Shown here: positions 8,428 through 18,405 of the stretch, piece by piece | Layout: every line of letters begins with the position of its first letter | Position numbering within the stretch: position 1 is the first letter of the stretch | NCBI GenBank assembly: GCA_963933055.1 | Contig: CAWVSY010000021.1 | Coordinates: forward strand, 1 to 56,371 | Reading direction: 5' to 3' | Origin: Oleispira sp963933055 | GTDB lineage: Bacteria; Pseudomonadota; Gammaproteobacteria; Pseudomonadales; Oceanobacteraceae | DNA: 56,371 nt | Made by a program: the position numbers and the translations under genes | Notes under the pieces: generated by a model | Told to the model about the DNA's origin: nothing | Databases searched by the model: none | The model's input: the letters and a program-made list of their open reading frames with translations, nothing else

Positions 8428-9078
8428 TCAAGCACCTAGAGATTCCATTACTTTAGCGGTAATTTCTTCTAAAGAACCTACGCCAGCAATATGAACATAC
8501 TTAGTTTCAGCATTTTCAGTTTCAAATTGCTTATAGAAAGCGACTAATGGCTTAGTTTGATCGTGATAAATACCCAAACGATTACGAACAGTTTCTTCAG
8601 AATCATCTGCACGATGAATAAGATCTTCACCTGTCACATCATCTTTATCTTCCACTTTAGGTGGATTATAAATAACGTGATAAGTACGACCAGAATTAGG
8701 ATGAACACGACGACCACTTAAACGGCCAACGATTTCTTCATCATCAACGTCAATTTCAACAACGTAATCAATCGCAACACCGGCTGCAACCATCGCTTCA
8801 GCTTGAGGAATCGTGCGAGGAAAACCATCGAATAAGAAACCATTTGCACAGTCACTTTCAGTGATGCGCTCTTTCACTAAGGCAATAATAATATCGTCAG
8901 ATACCAAACCACCCGTTGTCATGATGTCTTTTACCTTCAAACCTAAAGGAGATTCAGCTTTCACTGCCGCACGAAGCATATCACCCGTTGAAATTTGAGG
9001 AATATCATATTTCTCACAAATGAACTGAGCCTGTGTACCTTTACCTGCACCTGGGGCGCCCAATAAGATTACGCGCAT
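8428..9078 (-). CDS. adk: Adenylate kinase
   Basis: This 216-residue cytoplasmic enzyme interconverts AMP, ADP and ATP. The P-loop GAPGAGKGT starts at residue 7. The AMP-binding and core residues include STGDMLR and FDGFPRT. A long LID domain (GRRVHPNSGRTYHV onwards) lacks the zinc cysteines, as in enteric Adk. The ATG at 9078 gives the canonical MRVILLG start and follows GAGGAGAGG at good spacing. The open frame continues upstream to 9144, but those residues are unconserved. It lies 115 bp downstream of ppc. Confidence 0.97.
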   Translation of the reverse strand: MRVILLGAPGAGKGTQAQFICEKYDIPQISTGDMLRAAVKAESPLGLKVKDIMTTGGLVSDDIIIALVKERITESDCANGFLFDGFPRTIPQAEAMVAAGVAIDYVVEIDVDDEEIVGRLSGRRVHPNSGRTYHVIYNPPKVEDKDDVTGEDLIHRADDSEETVRNRLGIYHDQTKPLVAFYKQFETENAETKYVHIAGVGSLEEITAKVMESLGA

Positions 9079-9193
9079 GCGCCTCTCCTCATAATTTACT
9101 GAAACTGATATCGGGCCTAGCTGTACAAAAAACAGCCAGACCATGAAAAAAATAGGCCTAACTTTACTCCGCCATTAGTTATTAATCAAGGAT

Positions 9194-11914
9194 TTAGCCA
9201 GTATTGCGCATCCCAGCCGCAATCCCTGTCATCGTCACCATCAAAGCGCGCTCCACCTCTTTCGCATGATTTTCCGATCTAGCCCGTTGTAATAACTCAG
9301 CCTGTAAATAGTGCAATGGATCGGTATAAGTTCCTCTGACTTGCATTGTTTGAGATTGTGCCGAGGTTTGTGAACCCTCACCCAAATTAGGTTTGATAAG
9401 CGATAAATACTGACCAATTTCAGATAAGCGCTGACGTAATTGCTCGCCAATAGCCCTTAAGTCCTCGGCCACCAACTGCTGGTCATAATAGGCCGCAATA
9501 TCAATATCGGTTTTACCTACGATCATATCGAGCATATCGATATAGGTAGCGAAAAAAGGCCATTGTTGATACATCGTCTGCAGTAAGCGCGTATTATCGT
9601 TATCGCCTAAAATGGCATCGCCTGCTGCAGAATCTCCATGCGCAACATCGGCTAACGCTTGATCGGCTCCTAACCATGCTGGCACCATTAAGCGAATTTG
9701 CATCCAAGCAAAGATCCATGGAATCGCTCGTAAAGATTCAATGCCACCGCTGGCTTTTCGTCTTGCCGGGCGACTTCCGAGCGCTAACTTACCCAGCTCT
9801 TGCTCTGGTGTTGCCGATCTAAAATACGGGACAAAGTCTTTATCTTCTCGTACCAATTTTCGATAAGAGATCACGCTACTCTGAGCCATCGACTCCATTA
9901 ATTCACGCCAATCATCTTCAGGGGCTTTTGGAGGTAATAATGTTGCTTCAAGCACCGCCGCTAAATAAATTTTGAGGCTACGTAAAGCAACAGAAGGAAA
10001 GCCAAACTTAAACCGAATCATCTCCCCTTGCTCGGTTACTCGCAGCCTACCTTTAACAGACCCTGGAGGTTGCGCCAAAATTGCTCTCTGCGCAGGGCCG
10101 CCACCACGACCCACCGTACCACCACGACCATGAAATAATGTGAGTTCGATACCATGTTTAAGTGCACAATCAACCAGCTCTTCTTGGGTTTTATATTGCG
10201 CCCAAGCCGCTGCCATATTGCCTGCGTCTTTAGCGGAGTCAGAATAACCAATCATCACCTGCTGATGTAAGCCGCAATATTTTTTATACCAAGGCAAGCT
10301 GAACAATTTGTTCATACGCTCTGCAGCAAACTGCAAATCATCAAGGGTTTCAAATAATGGAACAATCGGCAATCGGCGTTCAACACCGCTGGCTTTTAGT
10401 AATAGCGCCACGGCCAAAATATCGGAAGGCTCACTGGCCATCGAAATAATATAGTTAGCAATGCCTTTTCCGTCTTGATCAGCAATAACCTGCATGGTTT
10501 TTAAAACTTCATTACAGTCATCACTAGGCTTCCAGAAAACATCATCAAGGTTGTCATTTTCAGCCGCGGTTAAAGAACAATTGACGGCTTGTTGCGGTAA
10601 TAAAGGTCTTTTATTTTCTAACTCTTTCAACAAAAACTGCTGCTTTTGCTCTTCATCCCAACGGGCATAATCTCCAAGTTGATAAAAATCACACAATTCA
10701 GAAACAACTTGGCTATGACGAGTCGATTCCTGACGAATATCCAAACGGGTTAACGTTAAACCAAAACATGCCATACGACGAATAACGTCTAACAAATCAC
10801 GATTAGCAATGCCTGACATCCCCGTTTCACACAAAGACTGATAGCAAAGCACTAAAGGATTAAATAAGGTTTCTAACTCATCCACATGAGGCAAACTGCT
10901 ATGACTTTTTAAACGTGCGCTTTCTGCTGCCCAGGCTTTGGTTTGTTTTAATTTATGTTTAAGTTGATTTAAACACTCTCGATACGGTTCACCGGTATCG
11001 CCAACCAATGATTGCAATTCATCGGTTGCTTGCACCATAGACAGCTGGGTGCTTAATTCATTTAAGTCACGTAAATAAAGATCGGCCGCCATCCAACGAG
11101 CCAGGTATAAAACTTCACCGGTAACATCTGCGGTAACGTTAGGATTACCATCACGATCACCGCCCATCCAAGATGCAAAATGAATGGGGCAAACATCAAG
11201 ACCTAATGATTTTTCACCTTGTGATAATAACTTGTTATCCAACTCGCGCATTAGCCTAGGTATAGCTTGCCACAGTGAATTTTCGATAACCGCAAAGCCC
11301 CACTTCGCTTCTTCAACTGCGGTAGGTCGCTGCTGTCTAATTTCGTCAGAGCGCCATATCTCTGCAATTAAATTATTGAGCTGTTGATGGTATTCATTAC
11401 GCTTAGGATGATTATCACGAATATCATCCAGCACTTGTAATACTTCCGCTATTTCATCGTACTTTTTAATCAAGGTGCGGCGAATAATTTCAGTGGGGTG
11501 CGCTGTTAATACCAGTTCGATATCTAGGTTACACAACTCATCATTTAACTGGGTTCCTTTCAACTGCTTTACTATGGCGCTAAAAACATCCTCAAGAATA
11601 AAGTCAACACTGTCGGTCTCGGCATCTTCTCGACGCCAACTGAGCGAGTGTTGCTGTTCAGCAATATTGGCTAAATTTAAAAATTGACTGAAACCTCGAG
11701 CCACGGGCACTAGCTCATTATCTTTTAAGCCCTTCAATAAAGTGATCAGTGCGGCTTTATCATCATCACTGCCATTGTGAGCGCGTTTCGATTGATTGCG
11801 GATTTGCTCAATTAATTTAAAAATATCATCGCCACAATCGTCAGCGATGGTTTCTCCTAGGCTATAACCTAGACTGCGTACTTTGTCTCGTAATAGCGGA
11901 TCCAGTTCTTGCAT
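9194..11914 (-). CDS. ppc: Phosphoenolpyruvate carboxylase
   Basis: This 906-residue enzyme carboxylates phosphoenolpyruvate to oxaloacetate to replenish the TCA cycle. The catalytic His is in VLTAHPTE near residue 139. GGDRDGNPNVT follows near 250. The PEP-binding glycine loop FHGRGGTVGRGGGP is near 600, followed by QGEMIRFKFG. The C-terminus MTGIAAGMRNTG is the invariant end of the family, so the gene is complete. Length is slightly above E. coli Ppc (883). It is divergent from the conserved hypothetical gene at 12181, the same neighbour seen in Pseudomonas. Confidence 0.97.
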   Translation of the reverse strand: MQELDPLLRDKVRSLGYSLGETIADDCGDDIFKLIEQIRNQSKRAHNGSDDDKAALITLLKGLKDNELVPVARGFSQFLNLANIAEQQHSLSWRREDAETDSVDFILEDVFSAIVKQLKGTQLNDELCNLDIELVLTAHPTEIIRRTLIKKYDEIAEVLQVLDDIRDNHPKRNEYHQQLNNLIAEIWRSDEIRQQRPTAVEEAKWGFAVIENSLWQAIPRLMRELDNKLLSQGEKSLGLDVCPIHFASWMGGDRDGNPNVTADVTGEVLYLARWMAADLYLRDLNELSTQLSMVQATDELQSLVGDTGEPYRECLNQLKHKLKQTKAWAAESARLKSHSSLPHVDELETLFNPLVLCYQSLCETGMSGIANRDLLDVIRRMACFGLTLTRLDIRQESTRHSQVVSELCDFYQLGDYARWDEEQKQQFLLKELENKRPLLPQQAVNCSLTAAENDNLDDVFWKPSDDCNEVLKTMQVIADQDGKGIANYIISMASEPSDILAVALLLKASGVERRLPIVPLFETLDDLQFAAERMNKLFSLPWYKKYCGLHQQVMIGYSDSAKDAGNMAAAWAQYKTQEELVDCALKHGIELTLFHGRGGTVGRGGGPAQRAILAQPPGSVKGRLRVTEQGEMIRFKFGFPSVALRSLKIYLAAVLEATLLPPKAPEDDWRELMESMAQSSVISYRKLVREDKDFVPYFRSATPEQELGKLALGSRPARRKASGGIESLRAIPWIFAWMQIRLMVPAWLGADQALADVAHGDSAAGDAILGDNDNTRLLQTMYQQWPFFATYIDMLDMIVGKTDIDIAAYYDQQLVAEDLRAIGEQLRQRLSEIGQYLSLIKPNLGEGSQTSAQSQTMQVRGTYTDPLHYLQAELLQRARSENHAKEVERALMVTMTGIAAGMRNTG

Positions 11915-12180
11915 ATTAAGTCCTTCTTGCCTATCGCGATGGTTAAAACTCTATTAAGCATAAATCAATTTCTATCGAACTGCTGTAATCGATCTGAATT
12001 GACCACATTTAGCCTATTTACCAATATTAATGGCTTACGACAATTGATTACATACAGGTTAAAACTTACCACAGATAAAGATTTACATCTGTTTAGTTAC
12101 ACTTTGTTATTTTGCAGGCAGGTTAGGATTTTAATGTCTAAACTAAATAGACACATAAGGAAGAGATTGAAGGGCTAGCC

Positions 12181-12525
12181 ATGAAGTTGAATAAGTTAAT
12201 GCAGTATTGGGAAAAAGAATTTTCTGGGCAGTTAAGTGACAAAGGTTATCAAATTAAACTGCCAGAAGAGGACGCAGCACGGCTAGAAGCTTTATGCGAA
12301 ATGTTCCCTAAATACCCGCAAGAAAACTTATTGCAAGACTTAATCAGTAGCGCACTGGATGAACTGACGAGCAGCTTTCCATACGTTGAAGGCAAAGAGA
12401 TCATCGCGCGTGATGAAGAAGGCGACCCTATGTATGCGGATACAGGCCCGACACCCAAATTTCTAACACTTACACGTAAACATTTAAAACAAATTCATGA
12501 AGCCAAAAAGTCATCCGCGCACTAA
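12181..12525 (+). CDS. Conserved hypothetical protein next to ppc
   Basis: This 114-residue acidic soluble protein starts MKLNKLMQYWEKEF and contains LPEEDAARLEALCEMFP, then EGKEIIARDEEGDPMYADTGPTPKFL. From memory, relatives occur beside ppc in Pseudomonas and are sometimes labelled a type 1 pili tip component; nothing visible supports that name. No signal peptide or membrane segment is present, which argues against a pilin role. AAGGG is 7 bases before the ATG. A small TGTCTA/TAGACA hairpin (12135-12153) lies in the leader. Confidence 0.8.
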   Translation: MKLNKLMQYWEKEFSGQLSDKGYQIKLPEEDAARLEALCEMFPKYPQENLLQDLISSALDELTSSFPYVEGKEIIARDEEGDPMYADTGPTPKFLTLTRKHLKQIHEAKKSSAH

Positions 12526-12580
12526 TATATTAAAGGCGATGTATTAAAACAGCGACGAATTAAAGCGCACGCTTTTTACA

Positions 12581-13504
12581 TTATTCATCATCATTCGCCG
12601 CCGCCATTTTTGCGAGCAGCTGCGGATGTAAACGCTTGGCCTCTTGCCAAGCGGTTTCCATTTCCGTTTCCGCTACGTTATTGCTATTGCCCAATTCAAG
12701 CGACCGCCCCTGCTGTGCTAAATACCGAGCAGCAATGCTATAGCGTTCACTGAAACGTTGATTGGTTTCCAGCAATGCTTGCTCTGGGTCAATACCTAGA
12801 TGACGAGCAACGTTAACCACGGCAAACAGTAAATCACCTACCTCATGATTTAAACGTTTGGGGTCTGCAAGCTCTATTTCCTCTTCAACCTCCTGTAATT
12901 CTTCTCGAACTTTATCCAGTACGCCTGATATTTCATGCCAATCAAAACCACGCAATGAAACCGTTTTTTGTATTTTATCGGCCTGACTTAATGCGGGTAA
13001 AGAAGCAGGAATGTCTTTTAAATAATCAACCCGTTCCAGCGCGCTAGAAATGCCGACAGGTATGCCGCCTCTAGCGGCTTTTAAGACTTTTTCTTCTGCT
13101 TTAATGACTTGCCATTGCGCATGAATTTCGGCTTCAGTTGGACAACTGTTGGCTGGGCGCTCAGCGTGTAAGTTTCCTTTCGGAAAAACGTGAGGATGTC
13201 GGCGAATCAGTTTAGTGACCAACAGATTAATAACCGATGAGACATCAAATAAGGCTTTTTCATTCCCTAGCTGACTGTAAAAGATCACTTGGAATAATAA
13301 ATCTCCAAGCTCTTCTTCAACATTGGGCCAATCCTTGTCTTTTATTGCTTGAGCAACTTCATGCGCTTCTTCAATAGTATGCGGAATAATAGAATCAAAC
13401 GTTTGCTGAATATCCCAAGGACAGCCAGTATCTGGGTCACGTAGACGCTGCATGAGATATACCAGGTCGGCTAAATCATACGATTGATCACCAGAGTTAT
13501 TCAT
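12581..13504 (-). CDS. mazG: Nucleoside triphosphate pyrophosphohydrolase MazG
   Basis: The protein has 307 residues with two MazG domains. The first (residues 10-110) includes LRDPDTGCPWD and the metal-binding EEAHEV plus EEELGDLLFQV. The second (residues 165-275) has LDKVREELQEVEEEI and NHEVGDLLFAVVN. MazG hydrolyses NTPs to NMP plus pyrophosphate. In E. coli it lies in the relA-mazEF-mazG region and lowers (p)ppGpp; here it directly follows relA without mazEF. A 20-bp inverted repeat separates the two genes. The protein is somewhat longer than E. coli MazG (263). Confidence 0.94.
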   Translation of the reverse strand: MNNSGDQSYDLADLVYLMQRLRDPDTGCPWDIQQTFDSIIPHTIEEAHEVAQAIKDKDWPNVEEELGDLLFQVIFYSQLGNEKALFDVSSVINLLVTKLIRRHPHVFPKGNLHAERPANSCPTEAEIHAQWQVIKAEEKVLKAARGGIPVGISSALERVDYLKDIPASLPALSQADKIQKTVSLRGFDWHEISGVLDKVREELQEVEEEIELADPKRLNHEVGDLLFAVVNVARHLGIDPEQALLETNQRFSERYSIAARYLAQQGRSLELGNSNNVAETEMETAWQEAKRLHPQLLAKMAAANDDE

Positions 13505-13536
13505 AATGGCATTCCTTAAATGCGGAGTTCAAGTAT

Positions 13537-13583
13537 TCGCTCTCGAACTTATTGATTGAATTGATCAATAAGTTCGAGAGCGA
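13537..13583 (-). repeat. Perfect 20-bp inverted repeat covering the relA 3' end
   Basis: Arms 13537-13556 and 13564-13583 are exact reverse complements separated by 7 bases. The relA-side arm encodes the last six residues of RelA and its TGA stop. No T tract follows on the reverse strand, so it is not a standard intrinsic terminator. It could be an RNA-processing or stability hairpin between relA and mazG. Confidence 0.85.
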
Positions 13584-15796
13584 CGAACGGTGAGTACGTT
13601 GGGCAATTGATTGAGTTTATTTAAGACACGGCCAAGCTTTGATAGGCTGTCGATTTCAATCGTAATTTGCATATGAGCCAAATGATCTTTCTGCTCTGAT
13701 TTGGTACTCACAGAAACAACATTCACTTTACTGTCCGCTAAGACCAAACTGATATCGCGCAGCAAACCTGTACGGTCATAAGCACTAATATCAACATCAA
13801 CGGGGTACATTTGACTGGCTTCTTCACCCCAACTGACTTCAAGAATTCGCTGCGGTTCAGTCATTTTATGATTCATCAAGTTATCACAATCTTGACGATG
13901 CACACTCACCCCACGGCCAAGTGTCACGTAGCCAGCGATATCATCGCCAGGTACAGGTTGGCAACAAGGGGCTATTTGAGTCAATAAATGGCCGACACCT
14001 TGTATTGATATGTCGCCATTTTTACGCGTCGTTGGAGTTGTTTTTAACAGCGGTAATTCTTGCTGTGGCTGCTTGATATCATTTTGGCGCGAGATGTAAC
14101 TAACTACTTGGCCAAGTCGAATATCACCAGCACCAATAGCGGCAAATAAGTCTTCCGCGTTTTTCATGTTCATTGCGCTAGCGACTTCAGACAATGGAAC
14201 TCGAGCCAGATCAAGTCGATCCAACTCGCGCATTAATAGCTGGCGACCTTCTTCTTGATTGGTATCCTTTGCCTGCAATTTAAACCAGTGCGCTACTTTT
14301 GCGCGCGCTCGAGCGGTATTAATGTAACCTGAATCTTGGTTCAACCAGTTGCGACTTGGACGTGATTCTTTGCTGGTTAAAATCTCGACCTGTTCACCCG
14401 TTTTCATTTGGTAAGTTAACGGCACAATGCGACCATTCACTTTTGCACCACGAGTACGATGACCAATTTCGGTATGCACACGGTATGCAAAATCAACCGG
14501 AGTCGCATTGGGTGGCAAATCGACTACGTGCCCCTCTGGGGTGAATACATAAATTCGATCCGGGTTAATATCAGAGCGCAAATCGCTCATTAATTCAGGC
14601 AGATCACCGATCTCTTCATGCCATTCAACAACTTGACGCAACCATGCAATTTTTTGTTCGTATGCTTGATCTTTAGCGTTGGTATCTGTTCCTTTGTACT
14701 TCCAATGCGCGCAAACACCTAACTCAGCATCTTCGTGCATTTCTTGGGTGCGGATTTGCACCTCCATGCCTTTTCCTTCAGGACCAATCACGGCAGTATG
14801 CAATGACTGATAGCCGTTCTCTTTGGGGTTGGCAATATAGTCGTCAAATTCATGCGGTATATGTCGCCAAACTGAGTGCACGATGCCTAGTGCAGCGTAA
14901 CAATCGCGTACCGTTGGGACCAAAATACGCACAGCTCGCACGTCATAAACTTGTGAGAATTCAATATTCTTGCGCTTCATTTTGCGCCAGATGCTATAGA
15001 TGTGTTTTGCGCGGCCATTAACCTCGCATTCAATACCTGCGCCTTCTAATTCCTCTGTTAACGTTGCAACGATGTTGGCAATGTAATCCTGTCGGGCTAA
15101 GCGTTTTTCATCTAATAATGTCGCTACTTTTTGATAAGCAAGAGGTTCCAAATAACGGAAAGAGACATCCTCTAACTCCCACTTCAAATGCCCAATGCCT
15201 AAGCGATGCGCTAACGGTCCATAAATATTAAAGACTTCGCGGGCCACTTTTGTACGCTTGTCTTCTGGTGCATCTTTAACGGCTCTAATAGCCGCCGTTC
15301 TTTCGGCTAACTTAATCAGCGCAACACGAACATCATCAATCACCGATACCAGCATTTTGCGCAGATTGTCTACCTGAGCTTCCCGCTGGCCCAATACCGC
15401 TTCTTCCGAAGGGTTTTGCACCGCGCTGATGGCGGCCATGCGTAATACCCCTTCAATAAGGGTCGCGACTTCATCATCAAAATCTTTTCGCACCTGAGCA
15501 AGAGACAAACGCCCTTCACGCACGGCTCGGTATAAAATTGCCGCCAGTATTGAAGCTTCATCCAGCTGCAATTCGGCCAAAATCTGAGCCATTTCTAGGC
15601 CCATTTGTGCGCTATCAATGGTCCAATAAGTGCTATTTTCTACCGCATCTTCGGCAATAATTTTAGCCACAACGAGAGCATGGCGAAGTTTTTCCGGCTC
15701 AAGTATGTCTGCTTCTGTGCATATTTTATCTAACCATGCATCGACATTCACTTTACCGTCGTGCTTTAAAGGCTGATCATCTCTTACTTTTACCAC
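13565..15796 (-). CDS. relA: GTP pyrophosphokinase RelA
   Basis: This 743-residue ribosome-associated alarmone synthetase makes (p)ppGpp during amino-acid starvation. The N-terminal hydrolase-like domain lacks the HD metal site (ILYRAVREG where SpoT has ILHDVVED), so it is synthetase-only. The synthetase domain has KHIYSIWRKM, YDVRAVRILV and the EFDD form of the ExDD motif within FDDYIANPKENGYQSLHT. A TGS domain (IYVFTPEGHVVDL) lies near 420 and a C-terminal ACT domain ends the protein. Its start overlaps the end of rlmD by 20 bases, implying cotranscription. The last codons lie in an inverted repeat. Confidence 0.96.
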   Translation of the reverse strand: MVKVRDDQPLKHDGKVNVDAWLDKICTEADILEPEKLRHALVVAKIIAEDAVENSTYWTIDSAQMGLEMAQILAELQLDEASILAAILYRAVREGRLSLAQVRKDFDDEVATLIEGVLRMAAISAVQNPSEEAVLGQREAQVDNLRKMLVSVIDDVRVALIKLAERTAAIRAVKDAPEDKRTKVAREVFNIYGPLAHRLGIGHLKWELEDVSFRYLEPLAYQKVATLLDEKRLARQDYIANIVATLTEELEGAGIECEVNGRAKHIYSIWRKMKRKNIEFSQVYDVRAVRILVPTVRDCYAALGIVHSVWRHIPHEFDDYIANPKENGYQSLHTAVIGPEGKGMEVQIRTQEMHEDAELGVCAHWKYKGTDTNAKDQAYEQKIAWLRQVVEWHEEIGDLPELMSDLRSDINPDRIYVFTPEGHVVDLPPNATPVDFAYRVHTEIGHRTRGAKVNGRIVPLTYQMKTGEQVEILTSKESRPSRNWLNQDSGYINTARARAKVAHWFKLQAKDTNQEEGRQLLMRELDRLDLARVPLSEVASAMNMKNAEDLFAAIGAGDIRLGQVVSYISRQNDIKQPQQELPLLKTTPTTRKNGDISIQGVGHLLTQIAPCCQPVPGDDIAGYVTLGRGVSVHRQDCDNLMNHKMTEPQRILEVSWGEEASQMYPVDVDISAYDRTGLLRDISLVLADSKVNVVSVSTKSEQKDHLAHMQITIEIDSLSKLGRVLNKLNQLPNVLTVRRSRTY

Positions 15797-17168
15797 GAGA
15801 TGCTCCTTTCTCTTTGGTTTGAGTTTTCATACGGTCATTCATCATCTTGCGGCGGCCCTGACTGCTTTTACTCGCGGGAACCAATAACACCATAGTTTCG
15901 ATGTGATGGGTATGCGGAAACATGTCTAAAATTGTAATTTTGTCGATATCAAAATCGTCGCTGAGACTCTTCAAGTCTCGTGCCAACGTTGCAGGGTCAC
16001 ACGAGACATAAACCATACGCTTGGCTTTACGCTTAATTAATTCATCCATACAAGCGCTAGCGCCTGCTCTCGGTGGGTCAAGCAAAACATAATCAGGGTT
16101 TGGCAAACTAGCCAAACTGCGGCTATTGGATAAATCAGCTTTATGCGCAATTAAATCACAACCTTCTGCACCGCTCGCGATGCCCATCTGTTGAGCATGC
16201 TGCTCAATCGCCTGCACCATTTCATCGCTAACTTCTACCGCATCTACAATGGCTTCTTCAGCAAGAGGAACAGAGAAGTTACCGTGGCCCGCAAATAAAT
16301 CCCAAACATGAGAACCTTTTTCTGGGGCTAACCAAGCTTTTGCTTGAGCAACCATCCGCTGGTTAACATCGGCATTAACTTGAACAAAATAGTCAGGATG
16401 AATGGTCAGATTATGCCCTAAAACATTATGTGTTAATGAGCTAACCTGCTCATTAATCGGCATCAGAGGCTGTTCATCATCAGGGCGAATATAGATATCA
16501 ATATCCAATTCCGCGGCCCACTGCTGTAATTGCTGTTGATCATTATCACTGAGTTTTTTGAGCACACGAAAAACAAGAACCAAACGCTCACTCGCTTGCA
16601 AGATCTCAATATGCGCAAAACGGGAAATACCTTCTAATTGAACTAAGCGTCCCCGCCAAGCTTTCCAATCAAGCGCTGGGTGCTCGACCAATACCGGACA
16701 CACGTCAATATTGGTTAACTGATTACTGTTACTTTCACGAAAACCGATCACAACATCGTGGTTGGCTTTATGATAGCGAATCCCCAAACGTGCACGTCGA
16801 CGATAGTGCCATTGCTGATCGCCAATTAACGGCGCTTGCCAGTGTTCAACATCAATCCCTTGTCGGCTTAGCTCTCGGGCAACCCTTTGCTGTTTTAGCG
16901 CAACTTGTTGCGGGTACGCTAAATGCTGTAAGTCACAACCGCCACAACGCTTATAGTGTGGACAGGCAGGCTCAATACGATGCTCACTGGCTTGTTCAAT
17001 TGAGACCAAGCGACAAAACCAAATTTTACGTTTACGCTCGAGCATCTGGGCAACAACGGTTTCCCCAGGCAAAGCTCCAGATATAAAATACACATCGCGC
17101 CCAGAGCGCGCGATGCCGTGTCCGTCCGATGCAAGGTCATGTACGGTTAAAGTCAGTGTTTTTTTCAC
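15777..17168 (-). CDS. rlmD: 23S rRNA (uracil1939-C5)-methyltransferase RlmD
   Basis: This 463-residue iron-sulfur methyltransferase makes m5U1939 in 23S rRNA. A TRAM domain occupies residues 1-60. The 4Fe-4S ligands are Cys69, Cys75, Cys78 and Cys157 (CPHYKRCGGC and DVCPVL). The SAM motif is DLFAGHGNFS. The catalytic Cys is in VYVSCDPATLARDL. The C-terminus is an extra Lys/Arg-rich tail of about 30 residues that could add RNA affinity. The order rlmD-relA-mazG behind cysM matches Pseudomonas. Confidence 0.95.
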   Translation of the reverse strand: MKKTLTLTVHDLASDGHGIARSGRDVYFISGALPGETVVAQMLERKRKIWFCRLVSIEQASEHRIEPACPHYKRCGGCDLQHLAYPQQVALKQQRVARELSRQGIDVEHWQAPLIGDQQWHYRRRARLGIRYHKANHDVVIGFRESNSNQLTNIDVCPVLVEHPALDWKAWRGRLVQLEGISRFAHIEILQASERLVLVFRVLKKLSDNDQQQLQQWAAELDIDIYIRPDDEQPLMPINEQVSSLTHNVLGHNLTIHPDYFVQVNADVNQRMVAQAKAWLAPEKGSHVWDLFAGHGNFSVPLAEEAIVDAVEVSDEMVQAIEQHAQQMGIASGAEGCDLIAHKADLSNSRSLASLPNPDYVLLDPPRAGASACMDELIKRKAKRMVYVSCDPATLARDLKSLSDDFDIDKITILDMFPHTHHIETMVLLVPASKSSQGRRKMMNDRMKTQTKEKGASRGKSKR

Positions 17169-17315
17169 GTTGGCCTACAAAATAAATCGTTTGCGGATTA
17201 ATGGGGGCGAATTCTTATAATTCAATCAAGCTTACCTTTATTAACAAAGCACTAACCGTTAACAAATCACTACCAAAGCATGCTAAACAACCCTGCGCTA
17301 TTTTAGAAAAACAGA

Positions 17316-18212
17316 TTAAGAGAAAACACCCGTCGATAAATAGCGATCACCGCGATCACAGATAATGGCGACGATGGTCGCATTTTCAACCTGCTTGCTT
17401 AACTGCAATGCACCCGCAATGGAACCACCTGAAGAAACCCCGCAAAAAATGCCTTCTTGCGTCGCCAAAGCTTTCATAGTCTCTTCCGCTTCTTGCTGAC
17501 CAATATCAATCACCTGATCAACACGACTGGCTTCAAAAATAGTCGGCATATACTCTTCGGGCCAGCGCCGTATTCCTGGAATACTGGCCCCCTCTTTTGG
17601 CTGTAAACCCACAATTTGAATAGCCTCGTTTTTTTCTTTCAAAAAACGTGAGGTCCCCATGATTGTACCCGTGGTTCCCATCGCACTCACAAAATGCGTC
17701 ACTTGACCTTGGGTTTGCTGCCAAATTTCAGGGCCGGTTGTTTCATAGTGCGCTAGCGGATTATCGGTATTACCAAACTGGTTTAATACTTTGCCTTTAC
17801 CGTCGGCCTCCATGGCTAAAGCAAGATCTCGGGCACCTTCCATACCTTGTTCTTTACTCACCAAGATCAATTCAGCACCATAAGCTTGCATTGCCCAGCG
17901 CCGCTCCATGCTCAAATTATCAGGCATAATAAGCAGCATTCGATAACCTTTAATCGCCGCCACCATCGCTAAAGCAATACCTGTATTGCCGCTGGTCGCT
18001 TCAATCAAGGTATCACCCGCTTGAATTTGGCCACGCTGTTCGGCTTTCACAATCATGCTCAAAGCTGCACGATCTTTCACTGACCCTGCTGGGTTATTGC
18101 CCTCAAGCTTTAATAAAATAGTATTAGTACTGTCTTGATTTAAACGCTGCAGACGAACTAATGGTGTCTGGCCGATGCAAGCATCAATGGTAGGGTATAC
18201 AATATGGGTCAC
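17316..18212 (-). CDS. cysM: Cysteine synthase B
   Basis: This 298-residue PLP enzyme joins O-acetylserine with sulfide or thiosulfate to make cysteine or S-sulfocysteine. The PLP lysine is Lys46 in NPAGSVKDRAA. The substrate loop is EATSGNTGIALA. The phosphate-binding region is GTTGTIMG. The GIRRWPEEYMP segment is characteristic of CysM rather than CysK. It is divergent from barA with about 190 bp of shared upstream DNA, the same arrangement as gacS and cysM in Pseudomonas. Confidence 0.95.
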   Translation of the reverse strand: MTHIVYPTIDACIGQTPLVRLQRLNQDSTNTILLKLEGNNPAGSVKDRAALSMIVKAEQRGQIQAGDTLIEATSGNTGIALAMVAAIKGYRMLLIMPDNLSMERRWAMQAYGAELILVSKEQGMEGARDLALAMEADGKGKVLNQFGNTDNPLAHYETTGPEIWQQTQGQVTHFVSAMGTTGTIMGTSRFLKEKNEAIQIVGLQPKEGASIPGIRRWPEEYMPTIFEASRVDQVIDIGQQEAEETMKALATQEGIFCGVSSGGSIAGALQLSKQVENATIVAIICDRGDRYLSTGVFS

Positions 18213-18313
18213 AAACGCGTCCTATGATTGGCAAATATGAGTTGGCGAAAATTGGTCTTAAAGACGAATACATATAACTAAAGCGCCAGATACTAATCTG
18301 GATTCTATACGAT

Positions 18314-18344
18314 TTGTAATATCGAATCGAAATTTGCTTATAAT
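18314..18344 (+). promoter_or_regulatory. Weak sigma-70-type promoter candidate for barA
   Basis: TTGTAA at 18314 and a consensus TATAAT at 18339 are separated by 19 bp, longer than optimal, about 60 bp before the barA ATG. Confidence 0.35.
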
Positions 18345-18405
18345 CAATATTGCTAGCATTACAATTCACCACCTCTTTATTATGGGGTGGACGACTGGAT
18401 AAACA

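Noticed and set aside
9079..9193. GGCTGT/ACAGCT hairpin between ppc and adk as a terminator
   Set aside because: One G-T wobble and no T tract after the stem; adk could simply be cotranscribed or have its own promoter.
11909..12178. 89-codon forward frame upstream of the conserved hypothetical gene
   Set aside because: It starts over the ppc start codon, fills the divergent promoter region, resembles no family and lacks a ribosome-binding site.
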